Positions 27,326-35,663 are shown, counted from the stretch's first letter. The stretch: DNA of 64,000 bases from CAVSMC01 sp963728935 (GCA_963728935.1 CAVSMC010000012.1:62001-126000); one strand, 5' to 3'. Translations and numbers: made by a program. Notes: generated by a model not told the origin, from the letters alone.

Positions 27326-28626
27326 CCGTCGATGCCGCGGCCGTCGACCTGCTCGGGATGGCGCAGCGCGACCGTGCTGTTCGAGCCGCCGAAGCCGAAC
27401 GAATTGGACAGCGCGACGCGGATGCGCGCCGTGCGCGGCGCGCCGGTGACGATATCGAGGTCGCAGTCCGGGTCGCGCTCGACGAGGTTGGCGTTGTGCG
27501 GCATCGTATCGCGCGCGATCGCGAGCGCGCAGACCGCCGCTTCGACCGCGCCGGCGGCGGCGATCAAATGACCGGTCATGCTCTTGGTCGAGCTGACGGC
27601 GACACGCTTCGCCCGATCGCCGAACACCGCGTGGATCGCCGCCGATTCGCTGCGATCGTTCATCGGCGTCGATGTCCCGTGCGCGTTGATGTAGTCGACG
27701 TCGTCGATGCTCGCCCCGGCATCGACCAGCGCCGCGTTGATCGACTGGATCGGTCCGTCGCCGGACGGATGCGAGTCGGTGATCCGATAGCTCGACAGCG
27801 AATTGCCGTCGCCGGCAAGCTCGGCGTAGATGCGCGCGCCGCGCGCGCGCGCCGCCGACCATTCCTCCAGCACGACGAACCCCGCGCCTTCGCCGAGCAC
27901 GAAGCCGTTGCGCGTCGCGTCGAACGGCCGGCTCGCGCGCTGCGGTGTGTCGTTGTCCGGCGAGACCGCCGACAGCAGACAGAATCCCGACAGTCCGACC
28001 GGATTGATCATCGAGTCGAACCCGCCGGCGAGCGCGCAATCGACGACGCCGCGTCGGATGAGCTTCATCGCGGTGCCGATCGCCTGTCCGCCGGATGCGC
28101 ACGCCGTGTGCACGCTCGTCGCATAGCCGGCGATGCCGAAACGGCGGGTGATGAGCGACACGCCGTTCGCCGACTGGCTGCGCGAGAAGGCCATCGGGTC
28201 GGCCGCGAGCGGGCAGTCGAGCAAGAGCGCGGTGTCGAGCTCGCCGTCGGAGGCGCAATCGCGTTGCACTTCCGCCAGCTCGTCGTACGCGACGCCCATC
28301 ATGCCGGCGCCGACCGAGCAGCCCCAGCGCGTGGCGGTTTGCGCCGTCGGCGCGATTCCCGCGCCGCGGATCGCTTCCTCCGCGGCGGCGAGCGCGAAAA
28401 GATGCGAGCGATTCGACGACTTGACGAGCTTGCGGTCCAGACCTCGCGCATCGAAGCCTTTGACCTCGGCGGCGATCCGCGTCGAAAAGCCGCTTGCGTC
28501 GAACAGCGTGATCGGCGCGGCGCCGCTCGCGCCTGCGCACAGCGCGTCCCAAGTTGCGGCAACGCCGATGCCGATCGGGGTGACCAGGCCGATGCCGGTG
28601 ACGGCGACGCGTCGGCGCTCGCTCAT
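27322..28626 (-). CDS. FabF-type beta-ketoacyl-ACP synthase
   Basis: 434 residues. Canonical KAS II motifs: HTACASGGQAIG (Cys176), NAHGTSTPMND (His316), TKSMTGHLIAAAG (Lys348, His353) and the C-terminal NSFGFGGSNSTVAL. It would condense malonyl-ACP with a growing acyl-ACP. Its start overlaps the dehydratase stop and its stop overlaps the second synthase start, so the three are translated as a chain. Being embedded in a dedicated cluster, it is likely not the housekeeping FabF, though that remains inference. Confidence 0.93.
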   Translation of the reverse strand: MSERRRVAVTGIGLVTPIGIGVAATWDALCAGASGAAPITLFDASGFSTRIAAEVKGFDARGLDRKLVKSSNRSHLFALAAAEEAIRGAGIAPTAQTATRWGCSVGAGMMGVAYDELAEVQRDCASDGELDTALLLDCPLAADPMAFSRSQSANGVSLITRRFGIAGYATSVHTACASGGQAIGTAMKLIRRGVVDCALAGGFDSMINPVGLSGFCLLSAVSPDNDTPQRASRPFDATRNGFVLGEGAGFVVLEEWSAARARGARIYAELAGDGNSLSSYRITDSHPSGDGPIQSINAALVDAGASIDDVDYINAHGTSTPMNDRSESAAIHAVFGDRAKRVAVSSTKSMTGHLIAAAGAVEAAVCALAIARDTMPHNANLVERDPDCDLDIVTGAPRTARIRVALSNSFGFGGSNSTVALRHPEQVDGRGIDG

Positions 28627-29483
28627 GACTGTGTTCCGTTGGCGAAATCAACGCGCGCCACCGCGACGTTGCGGCCATCGACACGTGCGCTCATATCGAA
28701 CGCGCCAGGCGTATCGTCGCGTGCATCCGCCTGAATGTCGACGCTGGTCCCGGGCGCGATAAACGAACGGATCTTCACGTTGGTGACCCGTTGCGGCCGC
28801 AATGTCGGTTGCGATGCCGCCGGCGCCGTCTCGCGCGCGAGCGCAAGCGCGAGCTGCATTTGCGCGTCCAGCAGCAGCGTGCCGGGAAACACCGGCCGGC
28901 GCGGAAAATGGTCGCCGAAGAACGGCGCCGACTTCGGCACCGAAAGACGCGCCGCGAGCGAGCGACCCGGCGCGTGCGACGTCGTTTCGACGTCGAATGC
29001 CGGTAGCCCCTTGAACCCACCCGGTTCCTTGCCGAGCGTGATCAAGCGCTCGAAGTCGGCGCGCACCGCCTCGGGGTCGTCGAACTCGCTCATCGGCAAC
29101 ATAGGGCCCACGCAATGACGCAATTGCGCGACGTCGGCGCGACCGATGCGCGCGCTGCCGTCGTAGAGGACGGCGGCGTCGTCGCAATTCTCGATCGCCA
29201 CCTCGAGATCGAGCGTCTGTCCGGGCGCCGCCGTGCGGTGAAACAGGGTCTCGGCCGCGATGCCTGCGACCGGACGGCCGCGATAGTCGATGTGCGCCAT
29301 CGAAACCCATGCGGCGAGCTGTCCGACCGCTTCGGCGACGAGGCATTGCGGAAACGCCGCGAGATGCGCCGGGACCACGAAGATGCCGCGCGCGCCGCGG
29401 CCCGGCGTCCACGAAACGATGCGGTCGACGAACGAGAACGCATGGGAGCGTTCGGGTGCGCTCGCAGCGGCATGCTCGCCCAT
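28623..29483 (-). CDS. Double-hotdog 3-hydroxyacyl-ACP dehydratase
   Basis: 286 residues, about twice a single FabZ. The C-terminal hotdog reads FFGDHFPRRPVFPGTLLLDAQMQLA, with catalytic His192 and Asp206; Asp rather than Glu is the FabA-like choice. The N-terminal hotdog retains PAHLAAFPQCLVAEAVGQLAAW with His40 and Glu51 in equivalent places. Thus both halves could be active. Expected role is removal of water from 3-hydroxyacyl-ACP between the ketoreductase and enoyl reductase steps. ATG 29483 lies 11 bases after the ACP gene stop. Confidence 0.85.
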   Translation of the reverse strand: MGEHAAASAPERSHAFSFVDRIVSWTPGRGARGIFVVPAHLAAFPQCLVAEAVGQLAAWVSMAHIDYRGRPVAGIAAETLFHRTAAPGQTLDLEVAIENCDDAAVLYDGSARIGRADVAQLRHCVGPMLPMSEFDDPEAVRADFERLITLGKEPGGFKGLPAFDVETTSHAPGRSLAARLSVPKSAPFFGDHFPRRPVFPGTLLLDAQMQLALALARETAPAASQPTLRPQRVTNVKIRSFIAPGTSVDIQADARDDTPGAFDMSARVDGRNVAVARVDFANGTQS

Positions 29484-29494
29484 CCGCGAGACTT

Positions 29495-29917
29495 TCAGGC
29501 CGCGGCGCTCGCGCGCTGCGCGCGCAACACGACCTTGCAGAACGTCTCGGGCGTAAAAAGCCGCGGGATGTCAGCGGCTTTCAGCGGCGAGCGGAAGCGC
29601 TCGCGCGGCACTTCGGACAGGAACTCCTTGAGCCGCGCCTCGCCCGATGGCGTGACGATGCCCTTCTGCTCGAATTCGGACTCGGGCAGGTCGCCGCGCG
29701 CGTCCTCGACGATCTTGCCGCGCGGAATCTTTACCTTGAAGCCGCGCTCGAGCCGGAACACGAGGTCCAGGAAGTCGATCGACTCCGCGCCGAGATCGTC
29801 GATCAGCGACGCTTCCGGCTTCACTTCGTCGACGTCGCAGCCGAGCGCGTCGGCGATGATCTTCGCGACCTGCGGGTAGATCGCCTGCATTTCTTCCCTG
29901 CTGTAATCGGTGCTCAT
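29495..29917 (-). CDS. Acyl carrier protein with C-terminal extension
   Basis: 140 residues. The first 75 form an acyl carrier domain with the phosphopantetheine site DLGAESIDFLDLVFRLE (Ser46), acidic helix II and typical spacing. The remaining 65 residues (VTPSGEARLKEFLSEVPRERF onward) are an extra helical, more basic segment absent from ordinary 78-residue ACPs. It is presumably loaded by the AcpS domain of the fusion protein in the same cluster. Start ATG 29917 is preferred; GTG 29932, which overlaps the FabG stop, is possible. Confidence 0.88.
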   Translation of the reverse strand: MSTDYSREEMQAIYPQVAKIIADALGCDVDEVKPEASLIDDLGAESIDFLDLVFRLERGFKVKIPRGKIVEDARGDLPESEFEQKGIVTPSGEARLKEFLSEVPRERFRSPLKAADIPRLFTPETFCKVVLRAQRASAAA

Positions 29918-29928
29918 CGTTTTCTCGT

Positions 29929-30687
29929 TCACTCCATTTTAAAGCCGCCGTCGACGTGGACGACCTGTCCGGTGATGTAGTCGGAGAGCCGCGAGGCGAG
30001 GAACCAGACCGCGTGCGCGACGTCCTGCGGTGCGCCGAAGCGGCGCAGCAGGATGCGTCCCTTGACGTCGTCGCCGGCCAAGTCGCGCACGGCCTGCGAC
30101 ATTTCGGTTTCGATGACGCCCGGCGCAACCGCGTTGACGGTGATCTTGCGCGGCGCGAGCTCGACGGCGAGCGCGCGGGTCATCGCATTGATCGCACCCT
30201 TGCTCGCTGCGTAGTTCGTTTGCCCGCGGCCGCCTTTTTCGCCGGCTACCGAGCTCAGATTGACGATCTTGCCGGCGCGCTTCGACATCATGTGCGGAAC
30301 GACCGCGCGCGTGACGTTGAACACGCCGCCGACGTTGGTGTCGAGCACGTCGTGCAGGTCGGCGTCGGACAGCGCGGCAAGCAGGTTGTCGCGGATGACG
30401 CCCGCGTTGTTCACGAGGACATCGATGCGCCCGCGGCGCTCGGCGATCGCGTCGACGGCGGCTGCGCACGCCGCGGCGTCGCGTACGTCCACCTGCATCG
30501 CGGCGACGGTGCGACCTTTCGCGTGCTGCGTCGAGACGACTTCGTCGGCGGCCGCCGCGTTGTCGCGGTAGAAGAACGTGACGTCGGCGCCCTCGGAAGC
30601 GAGGAGCTCGACGATCGCGCGGCCGATGCCGCGGCCGCCTCCGGTGACGATCACCACCTTGCCGGCAAGTCCCGAGTCGAGGCTCAT
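29929..30687 (-). CDS. FabG-type 3-oxoacyl-ACP reductase
   Basis: 252-residue SDR. NADPH-binding TGGGRGIG at 15-22, VLVNNAGVIRDNL, the catalytic Ser in NLSSVAG, and Tyr159-x3-Lys163 in NYAASKGA. This is the standard FabG geometry, giving the beta-keto reduction step of the pathway. ATG overlaps the stop of the upstream FabL-like gene (TGATG). A general FabG elsewhere in the genome is expected, so this one is probably dedicated to the cluster. Confidence 0.92.
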   Translation of the reverse strand: MSLDSGLAGKVVIVTGGGRGIGRAIVELLASEGADVTFFYRDNAAAADEVVSTQHAKGRTVAAMQVDVRDAAACAAAVDAIAERRGRIDVLVNNAGVIRDNLLAALSDADLHDVLDTNVGGVFNVTRAVVPHMMSKRAGKIVNLSSVAGEKGGRGQTNYAASKGAINAMTRALAVELAPRKITVNAVAPGVIETEMSQAVRDLAGDDVKGRILLRRFGAPQDVAHAVWFLASRLSDYITGQVVHVDGGFKME

Positions 30688-31442
30688 CAGCCGGAAATGC
30701 TGTAACCGCCGTCGACGACGAGCGTGTGGCCGTTGATCATCGCCGCCTCGGGAAGACAGAGCAGATACACGGCGTTGGCGACGTCGGCCGGAGCAAGCGT
30801 CGGTCCCGCGGGCGCACGTTGCGCGAACTCGGCGAGCAACTGATCGCGGTTCGGGAAGTACGCGAGCGCATCGGTGTCGACGACGCCGGCATTGACGATG
30901 TTGACGCGGATGCCGCGCGGGCCGAGCTCCTGCGCGAGCGTGCGCGCGAGCGACTCGAGCGCGGCCTTCGACGCAGCGACGAATCCGTACGACGGGATCG
31001 CGCGGCTCGCGCCGAGACTCGACATGCCGATGATGCGGCCGCCATCGCGCATCATCGGCGCCGTGTGCTGCGCGATCAGCGCGAGCGCGAACGCGTTGGT
31101 CTCGAGGCACCAGCGCCAGTGCTTGAGCTTCATCTGCATCGCCGGCTTCAGCACGCCCGATGCCGCGTTCGAGACGGCGACATCGATGCGGTCGAAGTCC
31201 TTGCCGATCGCGTCGAACATCTCGGCGACGCTGTCGGGATCGCCGACGTTGGCCTGCACGGCGAGCGCGCGGCGACCCTGCTCGCGTGCGAGCTTGCACA
31301 ACGACTCCGCCTCGTCGTGACTGTTGTAGTAGTTGACGATGATGTCGCAGCCGGAGCTCATGAGCTTCGACGCGATCGCACGGCCGATGCCGCGGGCGGC
31401 ACCGGTGACGAGCGCGACTTTTCCGGCCAGCGGTTGAGCCAT
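30687..31442 (-). CDS. FabL-type enoyl-ACP reductase
   Basis: 251-residue SDR, first gene of the tightly coupled assembly-line operon. TGAARGIG at 13-20 binds cofactor. The active site is Tyr152-x6-Lys159 in YGFVAASK, the spacing of enoyl-ACP reductases, not the Tyr-x3-Lys of ketoreductases. The segment VDTDALAYFPNRDQLL followed by PAG is strikingly like Bacillus FabL (ENR III). I therefore assign reduction of trans-2-enoyl-ACP with NADPH. Its presence implies that the pathway makes at least partly saturated chains. Confidence 0.82.
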   Translation of the reverse strand: MAQPLAGKVALVTGAARGIGRAIASKLMSSGCDIIVNYYNSHDEAESLCKLAREQGRRALAVQANVGDPDSVAEMFDAIGKDFDRIDVAVSNAASGVLKPAMQMKLKHWRWCLETNAFALALIAQHTAPMMRDGGRIIGMSSLGASRAIPSYGFVAASKAALESLARTLAQELGPRGIRVNIVNAGVVDTDALAYFPNRDQLLAEFAQRAPAGPTLAPADVANAVYLLCLPEAAMINGHTLVVDGGYSISG

Positions 31443-31523
31443 GACGTGTCTTGCGGCTGCCGACGAAGTAAGGGTTTGAAGGGAGCGCGCCGGCTGCGCG
31501 TGCGCGGCGGCGAGCAACCCTCT

Positions 31524-31531
31524 ATTTTATA
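31524..31531 (-). promoter_or_regulatory. Candidate -10 element ahead of the FabL-like gene
   Basis: TATAAAAT on the minus strand, 82-89 bases before the ATG, in the 136-base gap between the exported hydrolase gene and the assembly-line genes. No clear -35 is visible at the usual distance, so this is a weak call. It could give the lower seven genes their own transcript. Confidence 0.35.
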
Positions 31532-31578
31532 CCAACCGGGCACCGAGCCCGGCCGCGCGGCAATGCCTCGACCGCGAA

Positions 31579-32646
31579 TCAGTTCACCGCGACCGTCCCG
31601 TGCCGGGCGCGCACGTAGCGCTGCGCCTCGAGCACCCAGTGACGCTTCACGCTATGCCAGACGTCGGCGGCCCAGAGGATGTTGAGCGTGTTGCCGCCGG
31701 GCACCGGCGGCCAATGACCTTCGTCGTTGGGATCGAAGGCGTTGATCCAGTCGCGCACCGCCTTGTCCTCGACGAGCTGCTCCGTGTGCGGAATGAACAC
31801 GTGGTTGTACTCGGCGGGCAGCGTCACGTTGCGCACGTTCGCCTTGTCTTCCGCATGGAACGTCTTCACGCCCTCGAGCCCCGGCGCATCCCAGGCGAAG
31901 AAGTCGACGCCGATCCGATAGCCGGTGAACTCGTCGACCGTGTTCGGAATCGTGCGGATCCTCGACAGGATCATCCAGTGAACCGGCAACGCCAGCGACC
32001 AGCCCCCGGTGCCGACGACCGACACGTACGCGACCGATGTGCCGACCACGGGCCGCTCGCGGTCGGTCAGCGGATCGACGATCGTCGTGCGTTGCTCGAA
32101 TTCGTGGGTGAGCGGATTGAACGGATGCAAGGTGGCGTCGAACGCGCCGGCGAGCACATGCAGGATCTTGACCGCCTGGATGCCGCCCTGGCTATGGCCG
32201 ATCAGAAACGGCCGCACGCCTTCGCGCTCGTAGTACCACGCGATCATGCCCGCTTGCTGCTCGGCGCTCTCGTAGGGGCTGCGCGACAGCGCCTGGTCGC
32301 CGATGTCGCGGATCCTTTCTTCCGGATAGCCCATCCCGATCAGGAACCGTGAAAAATCTTCCATCAGCAAGTGCACCGGATAGATGCCGCCGTGCAGGTT
32401 CATGATCCGCGGCGTCGGCCCGCGCGCGAGCACGGTCCGCACATCGCTGTCGCTCACGTGTTCCGGATCGAGCGCGAGGATCTTCTCCTCGAGGCCGGCA
32501 TCGAGCGTCGCGCGGCGCACGACCCGCGATTGCGCCGTCGGGACCGAGTAGTCGCCCGGGGGCGCGGGCGCCGACGCGCAGCCCGCGGCGATCAGACCAG
32601 CGGCGATGATGGCGAGGACGGTGCGGCGGCGCAGGGTCGGACTCAT
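31579..32646 (-). CDS. Exported lipoprotein serine hydrolase (GHSQGG)
   Basis: 355 residues. A lipoprotein signal peptide ends at LIAAGC with acylated Cys23, so the protein is membrane-anchored outside the cytoplasm. An alpha/beta-hydrolase nucleophile elbow GHSQGG (Ser152) follows AWYYEREGVRPFLI. The late IPHTEQL segment could supply the catalytic His. It is a paralogue of the hydrolase encoded at 33920-34924: both share EERI, AWYYE, LIGHSQGG, DPLTD/G-ERPVVG, DEFTGY and WYSVKxHW-type endings. ATG overlaps the upstream stop (ATGA). Likely acts on the lipid product as esterase or transacylase. Confidence 0.82.
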   Translation of the reverse strand: MSPTLRRRTVLAIIAAGLIAAGCASAPAPPGDYSVPTAQSRVVRRATLDAGLEEKILALDPEHVSDSDVRTVLARGPTPRIMNLHGGIYPVHLLMEDFSRFLIGMGYPEERIRDIGDQALSRSPYESAEQQAGMIAWYYEREGVRPFLIGHSQGGIQAVKILHVLAGAFDATLHPFNPLTHEFEQRTTIVDPLTDRERPVVGTSVAYVSVVGTGGWSLALPVHWMILSRIRTIPNTVDEFTGYRIGVDFFAWDAPGLEGVKTFHAEDKANVRNVTLPAEYNHVFIPHTEQLVEDKAVRDWINAFDPNDEGHWPPVPGGNTLNILWAADVWHSVKRHWVLEAQRYVRARHGTVAVN

Positions 32647-33920
32647 GGCGCGGACGGGGCGAATCGATGGACAACGTCGACCGCGATCTGTTCGATCGAA
32701 TCGCGAGAATAGCAGGCCGTGCGGAACGTGAAACCGAGGTTTATACGGTTTCCGACCGGCGTTGCGGCGACGACGAGCGGCGACAGCGGTCCGGTCGGCA
32801 CGCCTCGAACATAGTCGGGCGGCGCGCCGCCGGGCCAGAGCGCATTGACGTCGAGCATCGTAACGGCGCCCCAGACCGGGTGATGCTTGGCAAAGAAGCG
32901 GTGTCGGGTCGCCGGCGCGAGGAACGGCCATGCGGCGCCGGCGGCGGCGAGCGCGAGGATCGTGCGCAAGTGGAGCCGATGCCGGCGTATCGCGGCGCTC
33001 TGCGCATGGACTGCACGGGCGAGCGTCTCCAGATCGATTTCGGGCGGCACCATGTGGCTCACCCGAAACGACGACAGGAACTGCCCGAATGCGGCGCCCG
33101 ACGCGCCGAAATCGCGGCGCAGGTTGACGATCGATGCCACGGCGAGCTCGCGTCGCCTCGACGCCTGCAAGCGCTTCTGCGCGAACGGCGCGACGGCGAG
33201 CATCAGCGCCGCAAGCAGCAGATCGTTGCGCGTAACGCCCCACGATGTCGTGCAGACGGCGATGCGATCGACGCTCGCAGCGTCGAGTCGCGCGAGCAGG
33301 AATCCGTTGTAGTGATCGTCGTTGGCGTCATAGCGCGGACGGGCGCCGCGGCGCGAGCTCGCGACGAGCGCGGGAAGCGTCGCCAACGCGCGCAGCGCAT
33401 CGACCGGATTGCGAACGAACAGATTGCGATACGTCGACGGATACAGCGGCGGCGCCGGGGCCACGTCCGCGTCAGCGTCGATGTAGCGCGACGCGATCGC
33501 CGCGAGCAATGCAACGATCACGTCGCCGCCGGCGATGAAATGGTCGTAGACGAGCGCGAGCAGGAAACGATTACCGGTCGCGAGCGCGAAAAAGCGCATC
33601 GGCACACCATCGGTGCGCGCGTCGAACGGCGTGTTGAGCTCGGTCTCGATCTCCCCGGCGAGGCGGACCCATGGATCGGTGCCGCCGTCGACGCAGCGCA
33701 GCGGCGCATGCCCGGCACCCCCCGAGTACTCGAAGTGGCGTCGCGAACGGTCGAGCGCGAGGTGGCTCACGCCGCGTCGCGCGAGCTCATCGTCGATCGT
33801 CGCGGCGAGATGCGCCGAGTCGAGCGGCGCGGCGACGTCGACGACATGAACGGGGTTGTACGGATGCAGGTCGCGAAAGCGCAGCATCGTCCGCTGGAAG
33901 ACGTTGAGCCGCCCGCGCAT
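32643..33920 (-). CDS. Condensation/PapA-like acyltransferase superfamily protein
   Basis: 425 residues with the chloramphenicol-acetyltransferase-like layout of condensation, WS/DGAT and PapA proteins: N-terminal FQRTMLRFRDLHPYNPVHVVDV, the central active-site region LVYDHFIAGGD and a C-terminal GVPTGPLSPLVVAATPVG strand pair. The canonical HHxxxDG is degenerate (Asp126-His127-x3-Gly-Gly): the second, catalytic His is kept, the structural Asp is lost. Family members form esters or amides from acyl thioesters. It lies between two paralogous exported hydrolases with overlapping codons on both sides. No signal peptide, so probably cytoplasmic. Confidence 0.7.
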   Translation of the reverse strand: MRGRLNVFQRTMLRFRDLHPYNPVHVVDVAAPLDSAHLAATIDDELARRGVSHLALDRSRRHFEYSGGAGHAPLRCVDGGTDPWVRLAGEIETELNTPFDARTDGVPMRFFALATGNRFLLALVYDHFIAGGDVIVALLAAIASRYIDADADVAPAPPLYPSTYRNLFVRNPVDALRALATLPALVASSRRGARPRYDANDDHYNGFLLARLDAASVDRIAVCTTSWGVTRNDLLLAALMLAVAPFAQKRLQASRRRELAVASIVNLRRDFGASGAAFGQFLSSFRVSHMVPPEIDLETLARAVHAQSAAIRRHRLHLRTILALAAAGAAWPFLAPATRHRFFAKHHPVWGAVTMLDVNALWPGGAPPDYVRGVPTGPLSPLVVAATPVGNRINLGFTFRTACYSRDSIEQIAVDVVHRFAPSAP

Positions 33921-34924
33921 CAGCGCACCTGCGCCGATTGCGCGCGAGCAAGCCGCTGCGCTTCGAGGCACCAATGCTTCTTGACGCTGTACCAGAGATC
34001 GGCCGCGTGGACAATGTTCGCGGCCTCGCCGCCTGCAACCTGCGGCAACGGCGCGGGCGGGGCGTCGGGTACGTAGGCATCGATCCACGCGCGCGCCGCC
34101 GGATCGCTCGCGAGCTCGGCGATGCGCGGCGCGCTCACGTGTCCGACGTCGGCCGACAGCGTGAGGTTACGCACATGCGCGCGGCCCGTCGCGCGATAGC
34201 GCTCCGGCTCGGTCGTCCCCTCGAATACGTCGCCGGGAATGAAATACCCGGTGAACTCGTCGGTGCTGTCCGGAATCGCGCGCAGCTTCGCGAGCATGTC
34301 CCACTGGCCGAGCAGCACGCGCATCAGTTTGCCGGTGGCGATGGCCGCCGCGTACGAGACCGAAAGGCCGACGACGGGGCGTTCGCCGCCGGTGAGCGGG
34401 TCGATGATCGTGTCGCGCGAAAGCGTGGTGCCGCTGCGCGGGTCGCGCACGGCGATCCGAGCGTCGAAATCACCGGCGAGCTCGTGCAGCACACGCACGA
34501 CGATCATGCCGCCTTGACTGTGGCCGATCAGCATCGGGCGCGCGCCATCGTGCTCGTAATACCATGCGATCGATCCCGCGATCGCCGCGCTGTCGGCGAA
34601 GCTGCCGTACCAGAGCGAACCGTCGCGCGGGTCCTCGATGCGCTCGCGCGGATAACCCATGGCGATGAGGAAATCGGCAACCGGCCGCATCGTCACCAGC
34701 GGAACGCTGCCGGCGAAGAGCAGCACTTTCGGCGCCGGCGCGCGCCCGAGCACGTCGGCAACGTCGCGCTCGGTGATTCGCTCGGCCGATAGCGCGAGCA
34801 CGCGCTCGACGAGCGCCCGATCGAGCGTTGGCGGCTGCGCGAAGGCGTCGTGCGCGAGCGTGAACGCGACCGTCAACGCGATCGCCGCCAAGCCGCGTGC
34901 GAGCCGCCGGCGATCAGCGCGCAC
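33920..34924 (-). CDS. Exported serine hydrolase (GHSQGG), paralogue
   Basis: About 334 residues from GTG 34924. A Sec signal peptide (RRRLARGLAAIALTVAFTLAHDAFA) lacks a lipobox Cys, so unlike its paralogue this enzyme is probably soluble in the periplasm or secreted. The nucleophile elbow is GHSQGG (Ser136) after AWYYEHDGARPMLI; SADVGHVSAPRI may carry the catalytic His. The start overlaps the end of the methyltransferase-like gene by 11 bases and its stop overlaps the next ATG (TGATG). A longer start at 34981 would put extra residues ahead of the signal peptide and is less likely. Confidence 0.8.
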   Translation of the reverse strand: MRADRRRLARGLAAIALTVAFTLAHDAFAQPPTLDRALVERVLALSAERITERDVADVLGRAPAPKVLLFAGSVPLVTMRPVADFLIAMGYPRERIEDPRDGSLWYGSFADSAAIAGSIAWYYEHDGARPMLIGHSQGGMIVVRVLHELAGDFDARIAVRDPRSGTTLSRDTIIDPLTGGERPVVGLSVSYAAAIATGKLMRVLLGQWDMLAKLRAIPDSTDEFTGYFIPGDVFEGTTEPERYRATGRAHVRNLTLSADVGHVSAPRIAELASDPAARAWIDAYVPDAPPAPLPQVAGGEAANIVHAADLWYSVKKHWCLEAQRLARAQSAQVR

Positions 34925-35534
34925 GCATCCGCGGCAGGAAGCGGCCGGTGCGCTTGCGGTAGTCGGCGTAGGTCTGCCCATGCATCGAGAGCAGGAAGCG
35001 CTCCTCGTTGGCTGCCTTCATCGTCGTGAGCGCGATGTTGATCGCCGCGACGGCGAGCATCGGAAGCGTGGGCACGACGACCGCCGTGCAGAGCACCAGC
35101 AGGATCGAAAACGCGTAGATCGGATGACGGATTCGCGCGTAGAGCCCATCGGTGATGAGTTCGCTCTTCCGCTTCGAGCTCACGTCCATCCGCCAGCTCT
35201 TGCCCATTCGCGACCAGCAGCGCAGCGTCGACCATAACGCCGCGATCGCACCGGCGGCGGCGAGCCAGCGCAGCGCCGCATACCAGGGCTCGGACCGCGC
35301 GAACGCGGGCAGGCCGAACGGCGGCTCGTCATGCGTGGTCGCGAGATACGGTAACGCGATCCACGCAATGACCATCGGAACCCAGACGAGCCACATCAAC
35401 CGCTCGCGCAGCTGTTCGGGAACGAGACCGGCAAGATCGCGCGAGCGGCGTCGTGCGCGCACGACCATCGTGCCGACGCGCAACCAATAGAGCCAGACGG
35501 TCGCGATGACGACGAGAAGAGGAAGGTCGCGCAT
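34914..35534 (-). CDS. Isoprenylcysteine methyltransferase-like membrane protein
   Basis: 206 residues, about five membrane helices. The C-terminal pattern GLYARIRHPIYAFSIL followed by NEERFLLSMHGQTYADYRKRTGRFLP is that of ICMT/PEMT-type membrane methyltransferases (SAM site RHPxY and EExxL). Members methylate lipid carboxylates or amines. ATG 35534 begins MRDLPLLVVIATVWLYW. First gene of the downstream hydrolase-acyltransferase group and 42 bases after the 3' end of tRNA-Leu, so the group may begin its transcript here or be read through from the tRNA. Confidence 0.8.
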   Translation of the reverse strand: MRDLPLLVVIATVWLYWLRVGTMVVRARRRSRDLAGLVPEQLRERLMWLVWVPMVIAWIALPYLATTHDEPPFGLPAFARSEPWYAALRWLAAAGAIAALWSTLRCWSRMGKSWRMDVSSKRKSELITDGLYARIRHPIYAFSILLVLCTAVVVPTLPMLAVAAINIALTTMKAANEERFLLSMHGQTYADYRKRTGRFLPRMRAR

Positions 35535-35576
35535 ATCTGGTGGGGTGAGGAGCGGGGACCACTCCGTCGCCGAGGC

Positions 35577-35663
35577 TGGTGCCGGGAGAGGGAGTCGAAC
35601 CCTCACGGTGTTGCCACCGGCGGATTTTGAGTCCGCTACGTCTACCAGTTCCGTCATCCCGGC
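35577..35663 (-). tRNA. tRNA-Leu (anticodon CAA)
   Basis: An 87-base cloverleaf on the minus strand. Acceptor GCCGGGA pairs with TCCCGGC, followed by discriminator A and encoded CCA. The anticodon stem-loop is GCGGA-CTCAAAA-TCCGC, giving CAA. A long variable arm (CGGTGGCAACACCG) and the T-arm GAGGGTTCGACTCCCTC are present. These are all class II tRNA-Leu features; it reads UUG codons. Confidence 0.95.

Noticed and set aside
24846..35534. Aryl polyene biosynthesis cluster
   Set aside because: An enoyl reductase of FabL type is present, no ammonia lyase or aromatic starter gene is seen, and the exported GHSQGG hydrolases and ICMT-like gene are not typical.
35577..35663. tRNA-Leu as integration site of the lipid cluster
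   Set aside because: No integrase is present and I saw no repeat of the tRNA 3' end at the far side of the cluster.
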